A DNA stretch of 64,000 nucleotides. It comes from Posidoniimonas corsicana. Lineage in GTDB: Bacteria; Planctomycetota; Planctomycetia; Pirellulales; Lacipirellulaceae. Below, in pieces: positions 1 to 10,116 of the stretch (positions are counted from its first letter, which is position 1; every line of letters begins with the position of its first letter). Where the stretch lies: NCBI RefSeq assembly GCF_007859765.1, contig NZ_SIHJ01000007.1:1-64000 (forward strand). Reading direction: 5' to 3'. The notes beneath the pieces are model-generated. The model ran no database searches. It had not been told where the DNA came from and worked only from the letters and a program-made list of their open reading frames with translations. The position numbers and the translations under genes were made by a program.

Positions 1-149
1 CCACCCGCTACGGGCAACGCGCCCAGGCCGAGACCACCATCAGCATGCTCAAACGCCTCCTCGGGCCCCAGCTGCGAGCACGAAAAAAGCCCATGCAGCG
101 ACGCGAAGCCGCCCTCAAGACCCTCACTCTCAACCTCATGATCCTCTAA
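1..149 (+). mobile_element. IS4-type DDE transposase, C-terminal end (5' part outside window)
   Basis: The open frame enters from the left edge (codons from base 3) and stops at TAA 147-149, giving the last 48 residues. It carries the IS4-family signature Y-(2)-R-(3)-E-(6)-K: YGQRAQAE followed by K six residues later. The Glu would be the third acidic residue of the DDE catalytic triad. The rest, with the ending LTLNLMIL, matches the tail of transposases that cut and join insertion-sequence ends. Only the C-terminus is visible, so it is unknown whether the element is intact. The right IS end should lie between the stop and about base 175, but without the left end the terminal inverted repeat cannot be identified. 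Confidence 0.85.
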
Positions 150-174
150 ACATCTAGAAGCTTTCTACAGAGCT

Positions 175-217
175 ACTTTTGTCCCTAAAAATCGTGTGCG
201 CAATGAGGGACAAAAGT
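175..217. repeat. 43-bp inverted-repeat element, copy A
   Basis: The perfect 11-bp arms ACTTTTGTCCC (175-185) and GGGACAAAAGT (207-217) enclose a 21-nt spacer. The same arms occur with a 21-nt spacer at 48346-48390 and with a shorter one at 48470-48509, so this is a dispersed family. Copy A lies between the transposase stop and the serine hydrolase ATG at 260. Its loop, when inverted, resembles the loop of copy B (shared CGATTTTTA and a central GCGC). It could be a REP/MITE-like element, a protein-binding palindrome or an RNA hairpin. The sequence alone does not decide. Confidence 0.85.
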
Positions 218-259
218 CCCCCGCCGGTGGGACGCTCAACAACCTCAGGGGGAAACGCC

Positions 260-1576
260 ATGCAGATTGTGTCCCAGCTTGCTGTGCTTAGCGTCGTGGT
301 GATCGCGGGCGGTGTGGTCTCGCAAGCGGCGGAGCTGCCGCGGTCGACGCCGGCCGCCGAGGGGCTGTCGGCCGAGAAGCTGAAAGAGGTCAGTGAAGCA
401 ATGAACCGCCTGGTGGCGGACAAGCACATCGCCGGCGGCGCGGTGATGATCGCCCGGCACGGCAAGGTGGTGTTCGACGAAGCCTACGGCCTGCGGGACA
501 TCGAGCGGAAGCTGCCGGTGGAGTCCGACACGCTGTTCCGCATCTACTCGATGAGCAAGGCGGTCACGTCGGCCGCCGCGCTCGTGCTAGTGGACGAGGG
601 GAAACTTGAACTCGACGCGCCGGTTGGGCGGTACCTGCCAGAGCTGGCCAAGCCGCAAGTCTTCGTCAGCGGGAAGGAAGCCGAAGCACGGTTGGGCAGG
701 AGTTTTGATGGGTTCCTCGATGTCCATTTTGTTGGCGACCACGTCCCAGCTGTCGCGGAACAAACGCTGACCGTGGCAGATCTTTTCTTGCACACTTCGG
801 GCATCCCGTATGGATCTAAGGGGGGCGATCCAACAGAGCGGATGATGGACGCCAAGGGCGTGCTGGATCGGGATTCCAGCCTGGCTCAGATGACTACCAA
901 GATCAGCCAGATCCCGCTCACCTTCGAGCCCGGCACGGATTGGAAGTACGGCGCGTCGGTCGACGTGCTGGGCCGGGTGGTGGAGGTCGCGTCGGGGCGG
1001 CCGCTGAATGAGTTCCTCCAGGAGCGGATCTTTGCGCCGCTGGGGATGGTCGACACCGCGTTCTACGTGCCCGACGGGAAGCAGAGCCGCTTCGCCGTCA
1101 ACTACGCGCCGGACGGCGAGGGCGGCCTCAAGGTGATCGACTCGTCAACCGACAGCGACTACCTGACCAAGCCCGGGCTGTTCTCCGGCGGCGGCGGGCT
1201 GGTGGGAACCGTGCCCGACTACATGCGGTTCCTGCTGATGGTCGAGCGGGGCGGCGCGCTCGGGGGCACGCGGGTGCTGTCCGAGGAGTCGGTCAAGCTG
1301 ATGACCACCAACCAGCTGCCGGAGGAGGCCGGCTGGGTCACCTTCGGCGACGACGTGCGGACCGGCGTCGGCTTCGGGCTGGGGTTCAACGTGATCACCG
1401 ACGCCGCCGAGGGCGAGCGGCCGGGCGAGTACGGCTGGGGCGGCGCCGCCAGCACGCACTACTGGGTTTCGCCGCGGGACGAGCTGATCGTCGTGACGAT
1501 GGAGCAGCGGATGCCATACTCCTCGGAGACCGAGGACCTGGTGAAACCGATTGTGTACGGGGCGATTGAGGAGTAG
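260..1576 (+). CDS. Secreted serine hydrolase, beta-lactamase/EstB family (S12)
   Basis: A 438-residue protein of the class C beta-lactamase-like family, which includes penicillin-binding-protein-like esterases and peptidases. Residues 1-24 form a signal peptide. The catalytic S-x-x-K is SMSK at 97-100, in a context (FRIYSMSK, then AALVLVDEG) typical of EstB-like esterases. The second motif Tyr is in KYGASVDVLG, and a C-terminal WGGAAST region takes the place of the HxG/KTG motif. ATG 260 was preferred over upstream in-frame codons because the signal peptide begins there and AGGGGG precedes it. The substrate cannot be read from sequence; an ester or D-amino acid compound is usual. It follows the IS remnant and palindrome copy A and appears monocistronic. 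Confidence 0.88.
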   Translation: MQIVSQLAVLSVVVIAGGVVSQAAELPRSTPAAEGLSAEKLKEVSEAMNRLVADKHIAGGAVMIARHGKVVFDEAYGLRDIERKLPVESDTLFRIYSMSKAVTSAAALVLVDEGKLELDAPVGRYLPELAKPQVFVSGKEAEARLGRSFDGFLDVHFVGDHVPAVAEQTLTVADLFLHTSGIPYGSKGGDPTERMMDAKGVLDRDSSLAQMTTKISQIPLTFEPGTDWKYGASVDVLGRVVEVASGRPLNEFLQERIFAPLGMVDTAFYVPDGKQSRFAVNYAPDGEGGLKVIDSSTDSDYLTKPGLFSGGGGLVGTVPDYMRFLLMVERGGALGGTRVLSEESVKLMTTNQLPEEAGWVTFGDDVRTGVGFGLGFNVITDAAEGERPGEYGWGGAASTHYWVSPRDELIVVTMEQRMPYSSETEDLVKPIVYGAIEE

Positions 1577-1767
1577 GTGGTCGCGTTGTAATTGGTCATC
1601 AACGCTAGAGGTTGGGGGAGCTAAGGGTCTTGCTGTTTGCGGAACCCCTAGAGCTCTTGCTCAGGCATGTGTTTGAATCCAAGTATTCCGGAAACGCATT
1701 GCGTGGTGACGGAATTGTTCCGAGGACGGCTAAGATCGTCGAATTGCAGCCAGAAACGGAGGTGCGA

Positions 1768-3555
1768 ATGAGTGTGACACCGAAGGGTCTTAGTGTTCAA
1801 GCTGCCTATCGAGACTATACGGATGGGAAATTCGTTGTTAATCGAAAGTACCAGCGTAAGTTGGTGTGGACGAGAGAAGAGAAGCAAAAGCTCATCGATA
1901 GCATTTTGAGGGGATTTCCTATTCCCTTGATTCTACTCGCCACCGAAACACTACCTGACGGATCAAAGTCTTATGAGATTCTTGATGGACTACAGCGATT
2001 GAATGCGATTTTTGAATTCATCGAGAATCGGTACGGGGTTGAGGGCAAGTACTTTAGGGTTGAGGAACTATCGCGCGCACAGCAAAGACTGGAGAATGGG
2101 GTTTTCCCCGCCATCCCACGTGAATTCGAGAAGCTAGATCGCGAGGCCTGCTCTAATCTCCTCGACTACACTTTGGCGATTACTGAGTTTCCAGCTTCTG
2201 ACTCATCTGCGGTAAACGAAGTTTTCGGAAGAATCAATGCCTATGGACGAAGGCTGAGCGACCAGGAACAGCGGCAAGCTGGGGTCGTATCGGAGTTCGC
2301 ATCGCTCGTTCGTACGTTATCAGCAGAGATCCGGGGCGATGTCTCACGAGAAACTCTAGATCTCTCAGAAATGCCGTCCATAAGTATCGAACCAGACGAG
2401 TTTCACGATACCTATGGAATTGCTGCGGACGAGACGTTCTGGTGCAATCAAGGAGTGCTGCGCAAGAGTCAGCTGCGCGAAGCCGAGGACGAGCAGTTCG
2501 TTGCGGATTTGGTCATTTCCATTCTTAATGATGAACCCTTTGCATTTAGCGGTGCGAACCTCGATGCGCACTACAACCTATTGACGGACGAGGCGCAGCA
2601 GCTTGAGCGGAGCGTTCATCACGTCGGTGCGGACACGATAAAGGCCAATGTGCTGGCTGCGCTGAACATACTTCTTGATCTCTTTCGAGAGCACGACGCT
2701 AACCCAGGATGCATGAAGAGAGTGCTTAACCCGAACGCGGGTAGCAACCCGATTAAGGCTCCGTTCTACGCAGTATTTATGGCGTTCTACGAGCTCTGCG
2801 TAGAAGATGAGAAGTCTCCAGGCGACGTGGACGCGATAGTGGCAGCACTCACAGACTTACAGAACAAGCTCAATGTGGCCCGAGGGCAGGTGACTGCACA
2901 AAAGCGACGCGAGAACATCGATCTGACGAAAGGGTTGATATCACGCTATTTCGATGATCGCCGGCCTCCATCAGTTAATACTGGTGCTGGGCTCGGCATT
3001 CAGTTCTGCAACGCGCTTCGGCGATCAAAGGTGGAAACCGCCGCGTTCGAATGCAAGCAGGGGGTTTTGGAGCTCCACGGAAGCAGGCAACATAACGAGG
3101 AAGTCCTTCAAGATGTGATTCAGACAATATGTGCGATCGCGAATCTGGGACCAGACTCGGATGGTGCAGTGTTTATTGGAGTTGCTGACTCTCAGCGCGA
3201 CGCTAGTCGGATTCACGAACTTGACGAGATTAGCGAAACCAAGATCGGTGCCAGGTATGTCGTAGGTATCGATAGAGAAGCGAAGCTGCTTGATATGGAC
3301 GTTGATACCTATGTTCAACGGGTATGCCAGGCCATTGCGACGTCGCCTTTGAGTGAACCGCTCAAGAGTGCAGTTATGGCAAAGGTGGACTGCATTGACT
3401 TTAGGAATCACTCTGTGATCACAATTTGGATTCCATCGCAAAAGGTGGCGTCGACGTTGAGCGATCAGATGTACATTCGCGAAGGAAGCAGTACGGTGCA
3501 CGTTGATCAAATATCAAAGATCACTGCAGTTCAATCGCTGTTTCAGCGCGGTTGA
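1768..3555 (+). CDS. DUF262 (GmrSD-N-like) protein with C-terminal AlbA_2/Schlafen-type domain
   Basis: A 595-residue protein. The N-terminal half is a DUF262 domain: NRKYQRKLVWT near residue 25, the DGLQR motif near residue 75, and FGRINAYGRRLSDQEQR near 155. DUF262 is the ParB/Srx-like NTPase domain of GmrS/GmrSD type IV restriction systems and many defence proteins. The C-terminal 180 residues resemble an AlbA_2 domain (AAFECKQG, then ICAIANLG and GAVFIGVAD). The frame is open from 1612, but ATG 1768 is preceded by GGAGG and begins where DUF262 proteins normally begin. Base composition is near 50% G+C, far below its neighbours, and an IS remnant lies just upstream; both suggest recent transfer. 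A role in anti-phage defence is inferred; the usual GmrD HNH partner domain is absent. Confidence 0.85.
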   Translation: MSVTPKGLSVQAAYRDYTDGKFVVNRKYQRKLVWTREEKQKLIDSILRGFPIPLILLATETLPDGSKSYEILDGLQRLNAIFEFIENRYGVEGKYFRVEELSRAQQRLENGVFPAIPREFEKLDREACSNLLDYTLAITEFPASDSSAVNEVFGRINAYGRRLSDQEQRQAGVVSEFASLVRTLSAEIRGDVSRETLDLSEMPSISIEPDEFHDTYGIAADETFWCNQGVLRKSQLREAEDEQFVADLVISILNDEPFAFSGANLDAHYNLLTDEAQQLERSVHHVGADTIKANVLAALNILLDLFREHDANPGCMKRVLNPNAGSNPIKAPFYAVFMAFYELCVEDEKSPGDVDAIVAALTDLQNKLNVARGQVTAQKRRENIDLTKGLISRYFDDRRPPSVNTGAGLGIQFCNALRRSKVETAAFECKQGVLELHGSRQHNEEVLQDVIQTICAIANLGPDSDGAVFIGVADSQRDASRIHELDEISETKIGARYVVGIDREAKLLDMDVDTYVQRVCQAIATSPLSEPLKSAVMAKVDCIDFRNHSVITIWIPSQKVASTLSDQMYIREGSSTVHVDQISKITAVQSLFQRG

Positions 3556-3630
3556 AAGGGTCAGTGCAGCTTCCTGTCGCATTCTGTATCCTGAATATGC
3601 TTGATTACATGAGCGTTCTGCCGACATCTC

Positions 3631-5076
3631 TCAGCTCAACAACTCACGCACTACGTGCCCGTGCACGTCGGTCAGGCGGAAGCGGCGGCCCTGGTGTTTG
3701 AAGGTGAGCCGCTCGTGGTCGATGCCGAGCTGGTGCAGCAGTGTGGCGTTGAGGTCGTGCACGTGCACGCCGTCGGACGCGAGGTTGTAGCCGAAGTCGT
3801 CCGAGGCGCCGTAGGTCATGCCGGGCTTGAAGCCGCCGCCGGCGATCCAGCCGGTGAAGCAGCGGGGGTGGTGGTCGCGGCCGTAGTTGTCGGCGGTGAG
3901 GATGCCCTGGCTGTAGGAGGTGCGTCCGAACTCGCCGGCCCACACGACGATGGTGTCCTCCAGCAGGCCGCGTTGCTTGAGGTCGAGCACCAGCGCGGCC
4001 GACGCCTGGTCGGTCTCCTTCGCTTGGCCGACGATGTCTTTGGGCAGGTTGGAGTGCTGGTCCCACCCCTGGTGGTAGAGCTGGATGAACCGCACGTCGC
4101 GTTCGGCCAGCCGGCGGGCCAGCAGGCAGTTGGCGGCGAACGTGCCGGGCCGGCGGGCGTCCTCGCCGTACAGCTCGAACGTGCTCTCCGGCTCGTCCGA
4201 CAGGTCGGTCGCGTCGGGCACCGACATCTGCATCTGGAACGCCATCTCGTACTGCGCGATGCGGGAGTTGATCTCCGGGTCGTGCTCGGCGGCGTGCTGC
4301 AGGCGGTTGAGCTGGTTGATCGCGTCGAGCTGCCCGCGGCGCCGCGAGCGGCACACGCCGTCCGGGTTGGTGAGGTACAGGACCGGCTCCTTGCCGGAGC
4401 GGAACCGCACGCCCTGGTGCTTGGAGTCGAGGAAGCCCGAGCCCCACAGCCGCGCGTAGAGCGGCTGGCCGCCCTGGCCCGACGAGACCAGCACAATGAA
4501 GGCCGGCAGGTCGGCGTTCTCCGAGCCGATGCCGTACGACAGCCACGCGCCGAACGACGGCCGGCCGGCGATCTGCGAGCCGGTCTGCATCATCGTGATG
4601 GCCGGGTCGTGGTTGATGGCCTCGGTGTAGAGCGAGCGGACGAAGCACACGTCGTCGACGATGCGGCGGTGGTGCGGCAGCAGCTCGCTGAGCCATGCGC
4701 CCGACTGCCCGTAGCGGCCGAACCGGAACATCGACCCGGCCAGCGGCAGCGACGACTGGTTGCCCGACATGCCGGTCAGGCGTTGCCCGCCGCGCACCGA
4801 GGGGGGGAGCTCCTCGCCGTTGAGCCGGTTGAGCAGCGGCTTGTGGTCGAACAGGTCCTGCTGCGACGGGCCGCCGGACTGGAACAGGTAGATGACCCGC
4901 TTGGCCTTGGCCGGGTAGTTGGGGAACTCGGGCGACGACGCGGTGGCGGCGGACGCGCTCGTCACGCCCGCTGGCAGCCCGGCCAACGCGGCGGCGCCCA
5001 GCGCGGTTGCGCCGCCGCGCAAAAAGCAGCGGCGGTTGGCGGCGAACGGGTCGGCGGGTGGTTGGCGGTGCGGCAT
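3631..5076 (-). CDS. DUF1501 family protein with Tat signal
   Basis: A 481-residue planctomycete-type DUF1501 protein (alkaline phosphatase/sulfatase-like fold). A twin-arginine signal starts at R15-R16 (RRCFLRGG), followed by an Ala-rich hydrophobic stretch ending near ASAA, so it is exported folded by Tat. Typical family segments are [26 protein letters not shown] and GRDHHP. Its ATG lies 2 nt after the stop of the PSD1 gene. In planctomycetes DUF1501 proteins almost always follow a PSCyt/PSD1 protein as here; their activity is not established. It is the last gene of the six-gene minus-strand operon and converges on the DUF262 gene, with 75 bp between the two stops. Confidence 0.92.
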   Translation of the reverse strand: MPHRQPPADPFAANRRCFLRGGATALGAAALAGLPAGVTSASAATASSPEFPNYPAKAKRVIYLFQSGGPSQQDLFDHKPLLNRLNGEELPPSVRGGQRLTGMSGNQSSLPLAGSMFRFGRYGQSGAWLSELLPHHRRIVDDVCFVRSLYTEAINHDPAITMMQTGSQIAGRPSFGAWLSYGIGSENADLPAFIVLVSSGQGGQPLYARLWGSGFLDSKHQGVRFRSGKEPVLYLTNPDGVCRSRRRGQLDAINQLNRLQHAAEHDPEINSRIAQYEMAFQMQMSVPDATDLSDEPESTFELYGEDARRPGTFAANCLLARRLAERDVRFIQLYHQGWDQHSNLPKDIVGQAKETDQASAALVLDLKQRGLLEDTIVVWAGEFGRTSYSQGILTADNYGRDHHPRCFTGWIAGGGFKPGMTYGASDDFGYNLASDGVHVHDLNATLLHQLGIDHERLTFKHQGRRFRLTDVHGHVVRELLS

Positions 5077-5078
5077 GC

Positions 5079-8000
5079 TCAGCGTTTCCAGACCGTGGCG
5101 TCGAGGTTCAGGATGGCCTGGCAGACGGTGGTCATCGCGGCCAGGCGGGGCGCATCGGTTTCGCCCGACGACTCGGCCGCGCCAACGCCGACTAGCTTGC
5201 CGGCCTCGTCGGGGTGGGCCTGGTAGTACGCGAGCTCGTCGGACAGCAGGCCGAGCAGCAGGCGCCGCTCGGCGTCGGTCGCTTCGCGGCCGGTGAGGCG
5301 GACGAACGCTGCGGAGACGGCGCCGGCGTCCTCGGCGTGATCGTCGACCACTTGTTCGGCCAGCACCCGGGCGGCCTCGACGAACTGCGTGTCGTTCAGC
5401 AGCACCAGCGCCTGCAGCGGGGTGTTGGTGCGCGAGCGGCTGACGGTGCACACCTCGCGGGACATCGCGTCGAAGGCCAGCATGTTGGGCAGCGGCGCCG
5501 TGCGCTTCCAGACCGAGTAGACCGAACGCCGGTAGAGCGACTCGCCCACCGACTCCTTGTACGCGGGCGACATGGCGTTCGCCTCGCGCCACAGGTCGCC
5601 GCCCGGTTGGTAGGGCGAAACGGGCGGCCCGCCCCGCTCGGGGTTCAGCAGCCCGGACGCGGCGAGCGCCAGGTCGCGGATCTGCTCGGCGCTCAATCGG
5701 TGCGAGGGTCCGCGGGCGAGGAGGCGGTTCTCGCGGTCGGCCTCAAGCAGCTTGTCGGTCGCGGCCGACGACTGGCGGTAGGTCGCCGAGAGCACGATCT
5801 GCTCGCACAGCCGCTTTACGTCCCAGCCGTGGTCGACAAAGTCGCGGGCCAGCCAGTCGAGCAGTTCCGGATGGGTCGGCTGGGCGCCCTGCAGGCCGAA
5901 GTTGTCCGGCGTGTCGACCAGCCCCCGCCCGAAGAAGTTGGCCCACAGCCGGTTCACGAACACTCGGGCCGTGAGCGGGTGGTCCGGCGCGGTGAGCCAC
6001 TGCGCCAGGCCCAGCCGGTCGCGCGGCGCGTCGGCGGGGAAGGGCGGAAGCATGTCGGAGAACGTGTTGCGGCCGACCAGCGTGTCGGGCCCGGTTGGCG
6101 AGTCGTACTGCCCGCGGGCGAGCACATGAGCGGGACGCGGCTCAGGGAGCTCTCGCATGACGGGGACCTCCTGCACCGGCTCCTCCGCCATCGCGAGCTG
6201 TTGGCGGGCCTCGGCGAGCCGCTCGGCGGCTGCGCGGCTGGCTTCGTCGACGGCCGAGGTGAAGTAGTCGAGCGAGGGACGGGGCGGGGCGCCGGTCGCC
6301 AGGCTGTGGACCTCGCCGTCGGTGAGCTGGCGTGAGTAGAAGCGGACATCGTCGATCAGCCCGCCAGCCAGGCCGCGGGAACGGAATCGCTGCCCCACCA
6401 CCAGGTCGCCGCCCGGGCCCTGCGGTACATTGGCCCGCTTGTGGATGGCGTCGCGGACAATTTTCGTCGGCAGCGGTTGGCCGTTGAGGTACAGCTTAAG
6501 CCCGTCCGCTTGGGACGAACCATCGTACGTCGCGGTGACCTGGTTCCACTGGTCGGCGGGGATCGGCTCCACCGTGCGGACGCCGATCGCGTTGCCGGGC
6601 CAGACGCGGTACAGCCGCGACGCGACGTGCCCGTCTTCGATGGTCAGGTCCCAGCCGCTGAAGCCGGGGTCGGCGCCACGGCAGTAGTGGGCCAGCACGG
6701 CGCGGTCGGGTGAGCGGGCGGTCTCGCGGAAGGTGAGCACCAGGCTGAATGGAGTCCAGCGGTCGATCGGTTCGACGCCGAGGATGGTGGCGCCGTGGTC
6801 GCCATCGAGCCGCAACGCCCGACGCGGGCCGTCGTGGTTGGTTGGTCGGGGGAACGGCGAGTCGGCGACCTCGGCCCGCGGCAGGTCCGCGGTCCGCGCA
6901 CGGTCGTCGGTGGAGGGGCGCCAGGCGTCGCGCTGTGAGTCGTCAAACGGCTCGTCGAAGTCGATTGCTGTCACCAAACCGGGCGTCGAGAGCTCGGCTC
7001 GCTGCTGCTCGGCTTCGGCGAGCCACTGTGAGTAGCGTTCGCTGGCGCCGGCGAGGGTTTGTTGGAGGTCACGCTGGGCGGCGTCGACGCGTTGCCGGGC
7101 GGCTTCGAGTTGCGACTGCTGCTCAGCCGTGGGCAGCAGCATGCTGGGCGCCGGCACTTTGGCGGTGCGGTCGTACAGGCCGCTCTCGTCGATGGAGTTG
7201 AAGAACGCCGAGAGCGCGTAGTAGTCGCGCATCGGGATGGGGTCGTACTTGTGGTCGTGGCAGCGGCAGCACTCAAGCGTGAGGCCCAACGCGGCCGTGC
7301 CGAAGGTGTGCACCCGATCGGCGACGTTCTCGATACGCCACTCCTCGAATACGGCGCCGCCTTCGTTGTTAAGCCGGTGCAGCCGGTTAAACGCGGTGGC
7401 GAGCAGCTGGTCGGGCGTGGGCGATGGCACCAGGTCACCGGCCAGCTGCCAGGTGAGGAACTGGTCGTACGGCAGGTTCTGGTTGTACGAGCGGATCACC
7501 CAGTCGCGGTACGGCCAGAGCGTGTTGAGCATGTCGGACTGGTAGCCGTACGAGTCGGCGTACCGCGCGGCGTCGAGCCAAGCGGCGGCCATGTGCTCGC
7601 CGTAGTCGGGCGAAGCGAGCAGCCGCCGGGTCGCGTCGCGCTGGGCGGCTTCCGGGTCGCCGGCCGCGTGCTGCTGGAACGCTTCGATCTCGGCCGGCGT
7701 GGGCGGCAGCCCGGTGAGGTCGAGCGTCGCCCTCCGCAGCCAGCGGGCGTGGTCCGCCTGTGGGGTAGGCGAGAGTCCGTGCTCTTCCAAACGCGACAGC
7801 ACGAAGCGGTCGATCGGTGATTGCGGCCACTCGTTCTGCTGCACCGCCGGTGGCGGGACTTCCGCGGGCACCGGCTCGAACGCCCAGTGGCGTTCGTAAC
7901 CTCCGCCCGCGGCGACCCACTGGCGGAGCGTCTGCTTCTCGGCGTCGGTGAGCGCGAGCTTCGACTCCGGAGGCGGCATCATCACGAACGGGTCGTCGCT

Positions 8001-8228
8001 GGTGACCCGTTCGACGAGCTCTCCCGAGCCGATCGCGTGGCGGGCGTCGGCGCCGATGTCCAGCCGCAGGCCGGCCTGCCGGCTGCCCTCGTCCGGGCCG
8101 TGGCAGAAGAAGCACTTGTCGGAGAGGATCGGCCGGACGTCGCGGTTGAAGTTGGGCTCGGCGCAGCACGCGACGCCAGCCGTTAAGAGCGGCGCGAGCA
8201 GCAGCGGGATGAGCGACAACCAACGCAC
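5079..8228 (-). CDS. PSCyt1-PSCyt2-LamG-PSD1 cytochrome-like protein
   Basis: A 1049-residue exported protein starting at a GTG and an N-terminal signal peptide. The PSCyt1 domain has one haem c site, CFFCH at 39-43, and a possible axial Met in the [10 protein letters not shown] segment. It is followed by PSCyt2/DUF1549 (about 130-345), a LamG-like concanavalin A fold (about 425-640) and PSD1/DUF1553 (about 690-1000). This is the standard planctomycete arrangement with an inserted LamG domain, which usually binds carbohydrate. The GTG start is 4 nt after the dehydrogenase stop and the stop is 2 nt before DUF1501, so expression with the sugar-oxidising enzymes is expected. A role in electron transfer or glycan handling in the periplasm is inferred only. 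Confidence 0.92.
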   Translation of the reverse strand: MRWLSLIPLLLAPLLTAGVACCAEPNFNRDVRPILSDKCFFCHGPDEGSRQAGLRLDIGADARHAIGSGELVERVTSDDPFVMMPPPESKLALTDAEKQTLRQWVAAGGGYERHWAFEPVPAEVPPPAVQQNEWPQSPIDRFVLSRLEEHGLSPTPQADHARWLRRATLDLTGLPPTPAEIEAFQQHAAGDPEAAQRDATRRLLASPDYGEHMAAAWLDAARYADSYGYQSDMLNTLWPYRDWVIRSYNQNLPYDQFLTWQLAGDLVPSPTPDQLLATAFNRLHRLNNEGGAVFEEWRIENVADRVHTFGTAALGLTLECCRCHDHKYDPIPMRDYYALSAFFNSIDESGLYDRTAKVPAPSMLLPTAEQQSQLEAARQRVDAAQRDLQQTLAGASERYSQWLAEAEQQRAELSTPGLVTAIDFDEPFDDSQRDAWRPSTDDRARTADLPRAEVADSPFPRPTNHDGPRRALRLDGDHGATILGVEPIDRWTPFSLVLTFRETARSPDRAVLAHYCRGADPGFSGWDLTIEDGHVASRLYRVWPGNAIGVRTVEPIPADQWNQVTATYDGSSQADGLKLYLNGQPLPTKIVRDAIHKRANVPQGPGGDLVVGQRFRSRGLAGGLIDDVRFYSRQLTDGEVHSLATGAPPRPSLDYFTSAVDEASRAAAERLAEARQQLAMAEEPVQEVPVMRELPEPRPAHVLARGQYDSPTGPDTLVGRNTFSDMLPPFPADAPRDRLGLAQWLTAPDHPLTARVFVNRLWANFFGRGLVDTPDNFGLQGAQPTHPELLDWLARDFVDHGWDVKRLCEQIVLSATYRQSSAATDKLLEADRENRLLARGPSHRLSAEQIRDLALAASGLLNPERGGPPVSPYQPGGDLWREANAMSPAYKESVGESLYRRSVYSVWKRTAPLPNMLAFDAMSREVCTVSRSRTNTPLQALVLLNDTQFVEAARVLAEQVVDDHAEDAGAVSAAFVRLTGREATDAERRLLLGLLSDELAYYQAHPDEAGKLVGVGAAESSGETDAPRLAAMTTVCQAILNLDATVWKR

Positions 8229-8232
8229 GCGG

Positions 8233-9255
8233 TCAGCCCTCGGGGAACTCGATCTGGATTTTGGTGAACCGCTGCGGCGCCTCGGCCCACTCGGCCAGCA
8301 GCCCGCCCGCCTGGTCCAGCGGGCCGCGGTGCGACACCACCTCGGCGGTTGGGAACCCGCCCGCCTGCAGCATGGCGATCACCTGCTCGAAGTCAGTCCG
8401 CAACGCGTTGCGGGACCCGCGGATGTCCAGCTCCTTCATGACGAACAGCTTGGTGTCGTACGACACGGCTTCTTTAGCATAACCGATGTACACCACCCGG
8501 CCCGCGAAGCAGACCTCTTCCACCGCCGAAACGAACGTTTGCGGCAGGCCCACCGCCTCGATCGCCAGGGCCGGGCCGTGCCCGCCGGTGAGCTCTTGCA
8601 GGCGGGCGTGCAGATCCTGGGCGGCCGAGTTGACCGCGTGGGTCGCGCCGCACTTCTGCGCAAGGGCGAGCTTGGCGTCGTCGATGTCGACGGCCGTCAC
8701 CACCGCGCCGCGGTACGCGGCGCCGGCGATCGCGCCCAGTCCGATCGCCCCGGCGCCGAACACCACCACGTGCTCACCCTCGGACGCCTGGCCCCGCGCG
8801 GCCGCGTGGGCGCCGACGGTCAGCGGCTCGACCAGGGCGAGCTCGGTAGGAGAGAGCCCGTCGGCCGACAGCAGCTTGCCCTGCGGCACGCACGCCAGCT
8901 CGGCCATCGCGCCGTCACGCTGCACGCCGAGGGTCTTGTTGTCGCGACAGCAGTTGGGCCGCCCGGCGCGGCAGGCGGAGCACGCGCCGCACTCGGTGTA
9001 CGGGAACACCAGCACATCCTGCCCGACGGTCCAGCCGGCGACCCCTTCGCCGAGCGCCGCGACCGTTCCGGCGATCTCGTGCCCCGGGATGCGGGGGTAG
9101 CTGACCAGCGGGTTCATGCCGCGGTACGTGTTGAGGTCGCTGCCGCAGAACCCAACGCAGCGGATCCGCAGCAGCACCTCGCCGGCGGCGGGCTGGGGGT
9201 CGGCGAGTTCGGTGAGCCGGGACGCCCCGGGCTCGGTGATCTGAAACGCTTTCAA
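8233..9255 (-). CDS. Zinc alcohol dehydrogenase, LgoD-like (probable L-galactonate 5-dehydrogenase)
   Basis: A 340-residue medium-chain dehydrogenase. Catalytic zinc ligands are C37 and H59-E60 (GHE); the structural zinc Cys are C89, C92, C95 and C103. The cofactor loop is GAGAIGLG. The sequence resembles E. coli LgoD (YjjN, L-galactonate to D-tagaturonate) over its length: [12 protein letters not shown], the [14 protein letters not shown] segment, the ADGL and [11 protein letters not shown] region, and [12 protein letters not shown] threonine/sorbitol-type dehydrogenase is the alternative. Together with the upstream reductase, lactonase and tagaturonate-epimerase-like genes, oxidation of L-galactonate or a close analogue is the best reading. 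It starts 9 nt after the lactonase stop. Confidence 0.82.
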   Translation of the reverse strand: MKAFQITEPGASRLTELADPQPAAGEVLLRIRCVGFCGSDLNTYRGMNPLVSYPRIPGHEIAGTVAALGEGVAGWTVGQDVLVFPYTECGACSACRAGRPNCCRDNKTLGVQRDGAMAELACVPQGKLLSADGLSPTELALVEPLTVGAHAAARGQASEGEHVVVFGAGAIGLGAIAGAAYRGAVVTAVDIDDAKLALAQKCGATHAVNSAAQDLHARLQELTGGHGPALAIEAVGLPQTFVSAVEEVCFAGRVVYIGYAKEAVSYDTKLFVMKELDIRGSRNALRTDFEQVIAMLQAGGFPTAEVVSHRGPLDQAGGLLAEWAEAPQRFTKIQIEFPEG

Positions 9256-9264
9256 GGACGGCTC

Positions 9265-10092
9265 CTAGAGCTGGTAGACGTTGATCGCGGTCTCGCCGAA
9301 GAGCGAACGCTGCTCGGCTGCGGAGAGGTCCGACGCCCAGTCGCGGACCGTCTGCAGCCAGCGGGCGTAGTCGCAAGCCAGCAGGCAGACCGGCCAGTCG
9401 GAGCCGAACATCAGGCGCCCCGGCCCGAAGCCCTCCAGCACCGCATCGAAGTAGGGACGCAAGCCATCGGCGGTCCAGCCTTGGAGGTCCGCCTCGGTCA
9501 CCATGCCGGAGACCTTGCACCACACGTTGGGCCGGCGGGCGAGCTCGGCGATATTCTCTTTCCAGGGCGAGAGCTCGCCGGCCTCGATCCGCGGCTTCGC
9601 GATGTGGTCCAGCACAAACCGAGTATCCGGGTGGCGGTCGACAAAGGCAATCGCGGCGGGGAGCTGACGCTCGAAGATCAGGAGGTCGTAGACAAGGCCG
9701 TGGCCTGATAGCAGCGACACCCCGCGGTTGAACGCCTGCCCCTCGAGGAATCGCTCGTCCGGCTCGTCCTGCACTACATGCCGCAGGCCCTTGAGCTTGG
9801 GGTGACCGGCGAGCTCCGCCAGCACGCCCGCGATGTCGTCGCTGGCCAGCGGCGCCCAGCCAACCACGCCACGGATCAGGTCGTGTTGGTCGGCGAGGCC
9901 GAGCAGCCAGCCGGTTTCCTCCAGCGTCTGCCGCGCCTGGACACTCACCACGCCGTCGACCCCGGCCGTCTGGGCCTCGGCGGCCAGGTCGGCGGGGGTG
10001 AAGTCGCGGGCGATAGCCGCCATCGACTCGTCGATCCAGCCGTACGCCGACGGGCTGTAGTTCCAGAAGTGGTGGTGGGCGTCGATGACCAT
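9265..10092 (-). CDS. Amidohydrolase-family sugar lactonase (L-fucono/L-galactonolactonase type)
   Basis: A 275-residue cytoplasmic protein of the COG3618 amidohydrolase family. It begins VIDAHHHFWN, the metal-binding start of L-fuconolactonases and related sugar-1,4-lactonases. Other typical segments are VSVQARQTLEET, VLDHIAKP, NVWCKVSGM and RLMFGSDWPVC; the Asp of GSDWP is the expected catalytic or metal Asp. It would open the lactone formed by the aldose 1-dehydrogenase encoded just upstream (24 nt gap) and hand the acid to the LgoD-like enzyme downstream (9 nt gap). L-fuconolactone and L-galactono-lactone cannot be told apart from the sequence. Confidence 0.88.
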   Translation of the reverse strand: MVIDAHHHFWNYSPSAYGWIDESMAAIARDFTPADLAAEAQTAGVDGVVSVQARQTLEETGWLLGLADQHDLIRGVVGWAPLASDDIAGVLAELAGHPKLKGLRHVVQDEPDERFLEGQAFNRGVSLLSGHGLVYDLLIFERQLPAAIAFVDRHPDTRFVLDHIAKPRIEAGELSPWKENIAELARRPNVWCKVSGMVTEADLQGWTADGLRPYFDAVLEGFGPGRLMFGSDWPVCLLACDYARWLQTVRDWASDLSAAEQRSLFGETAINVYQL

Positions 10093-10116
10093 GGGCGGGG
10101 CGTCGGGCTGCGTGGG

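Noticed and set aside
1612-1767. Upstream extension of the DUF262 gene to a TTG
   Set aside because: ATG 1768 has GGAGG before it and the family begins there.
5214-6335. Plus-strand open frame opposite PSD1
   Set aside because: Antisense shadow with no motifs; PSD1 is unmistakable on the other strand.
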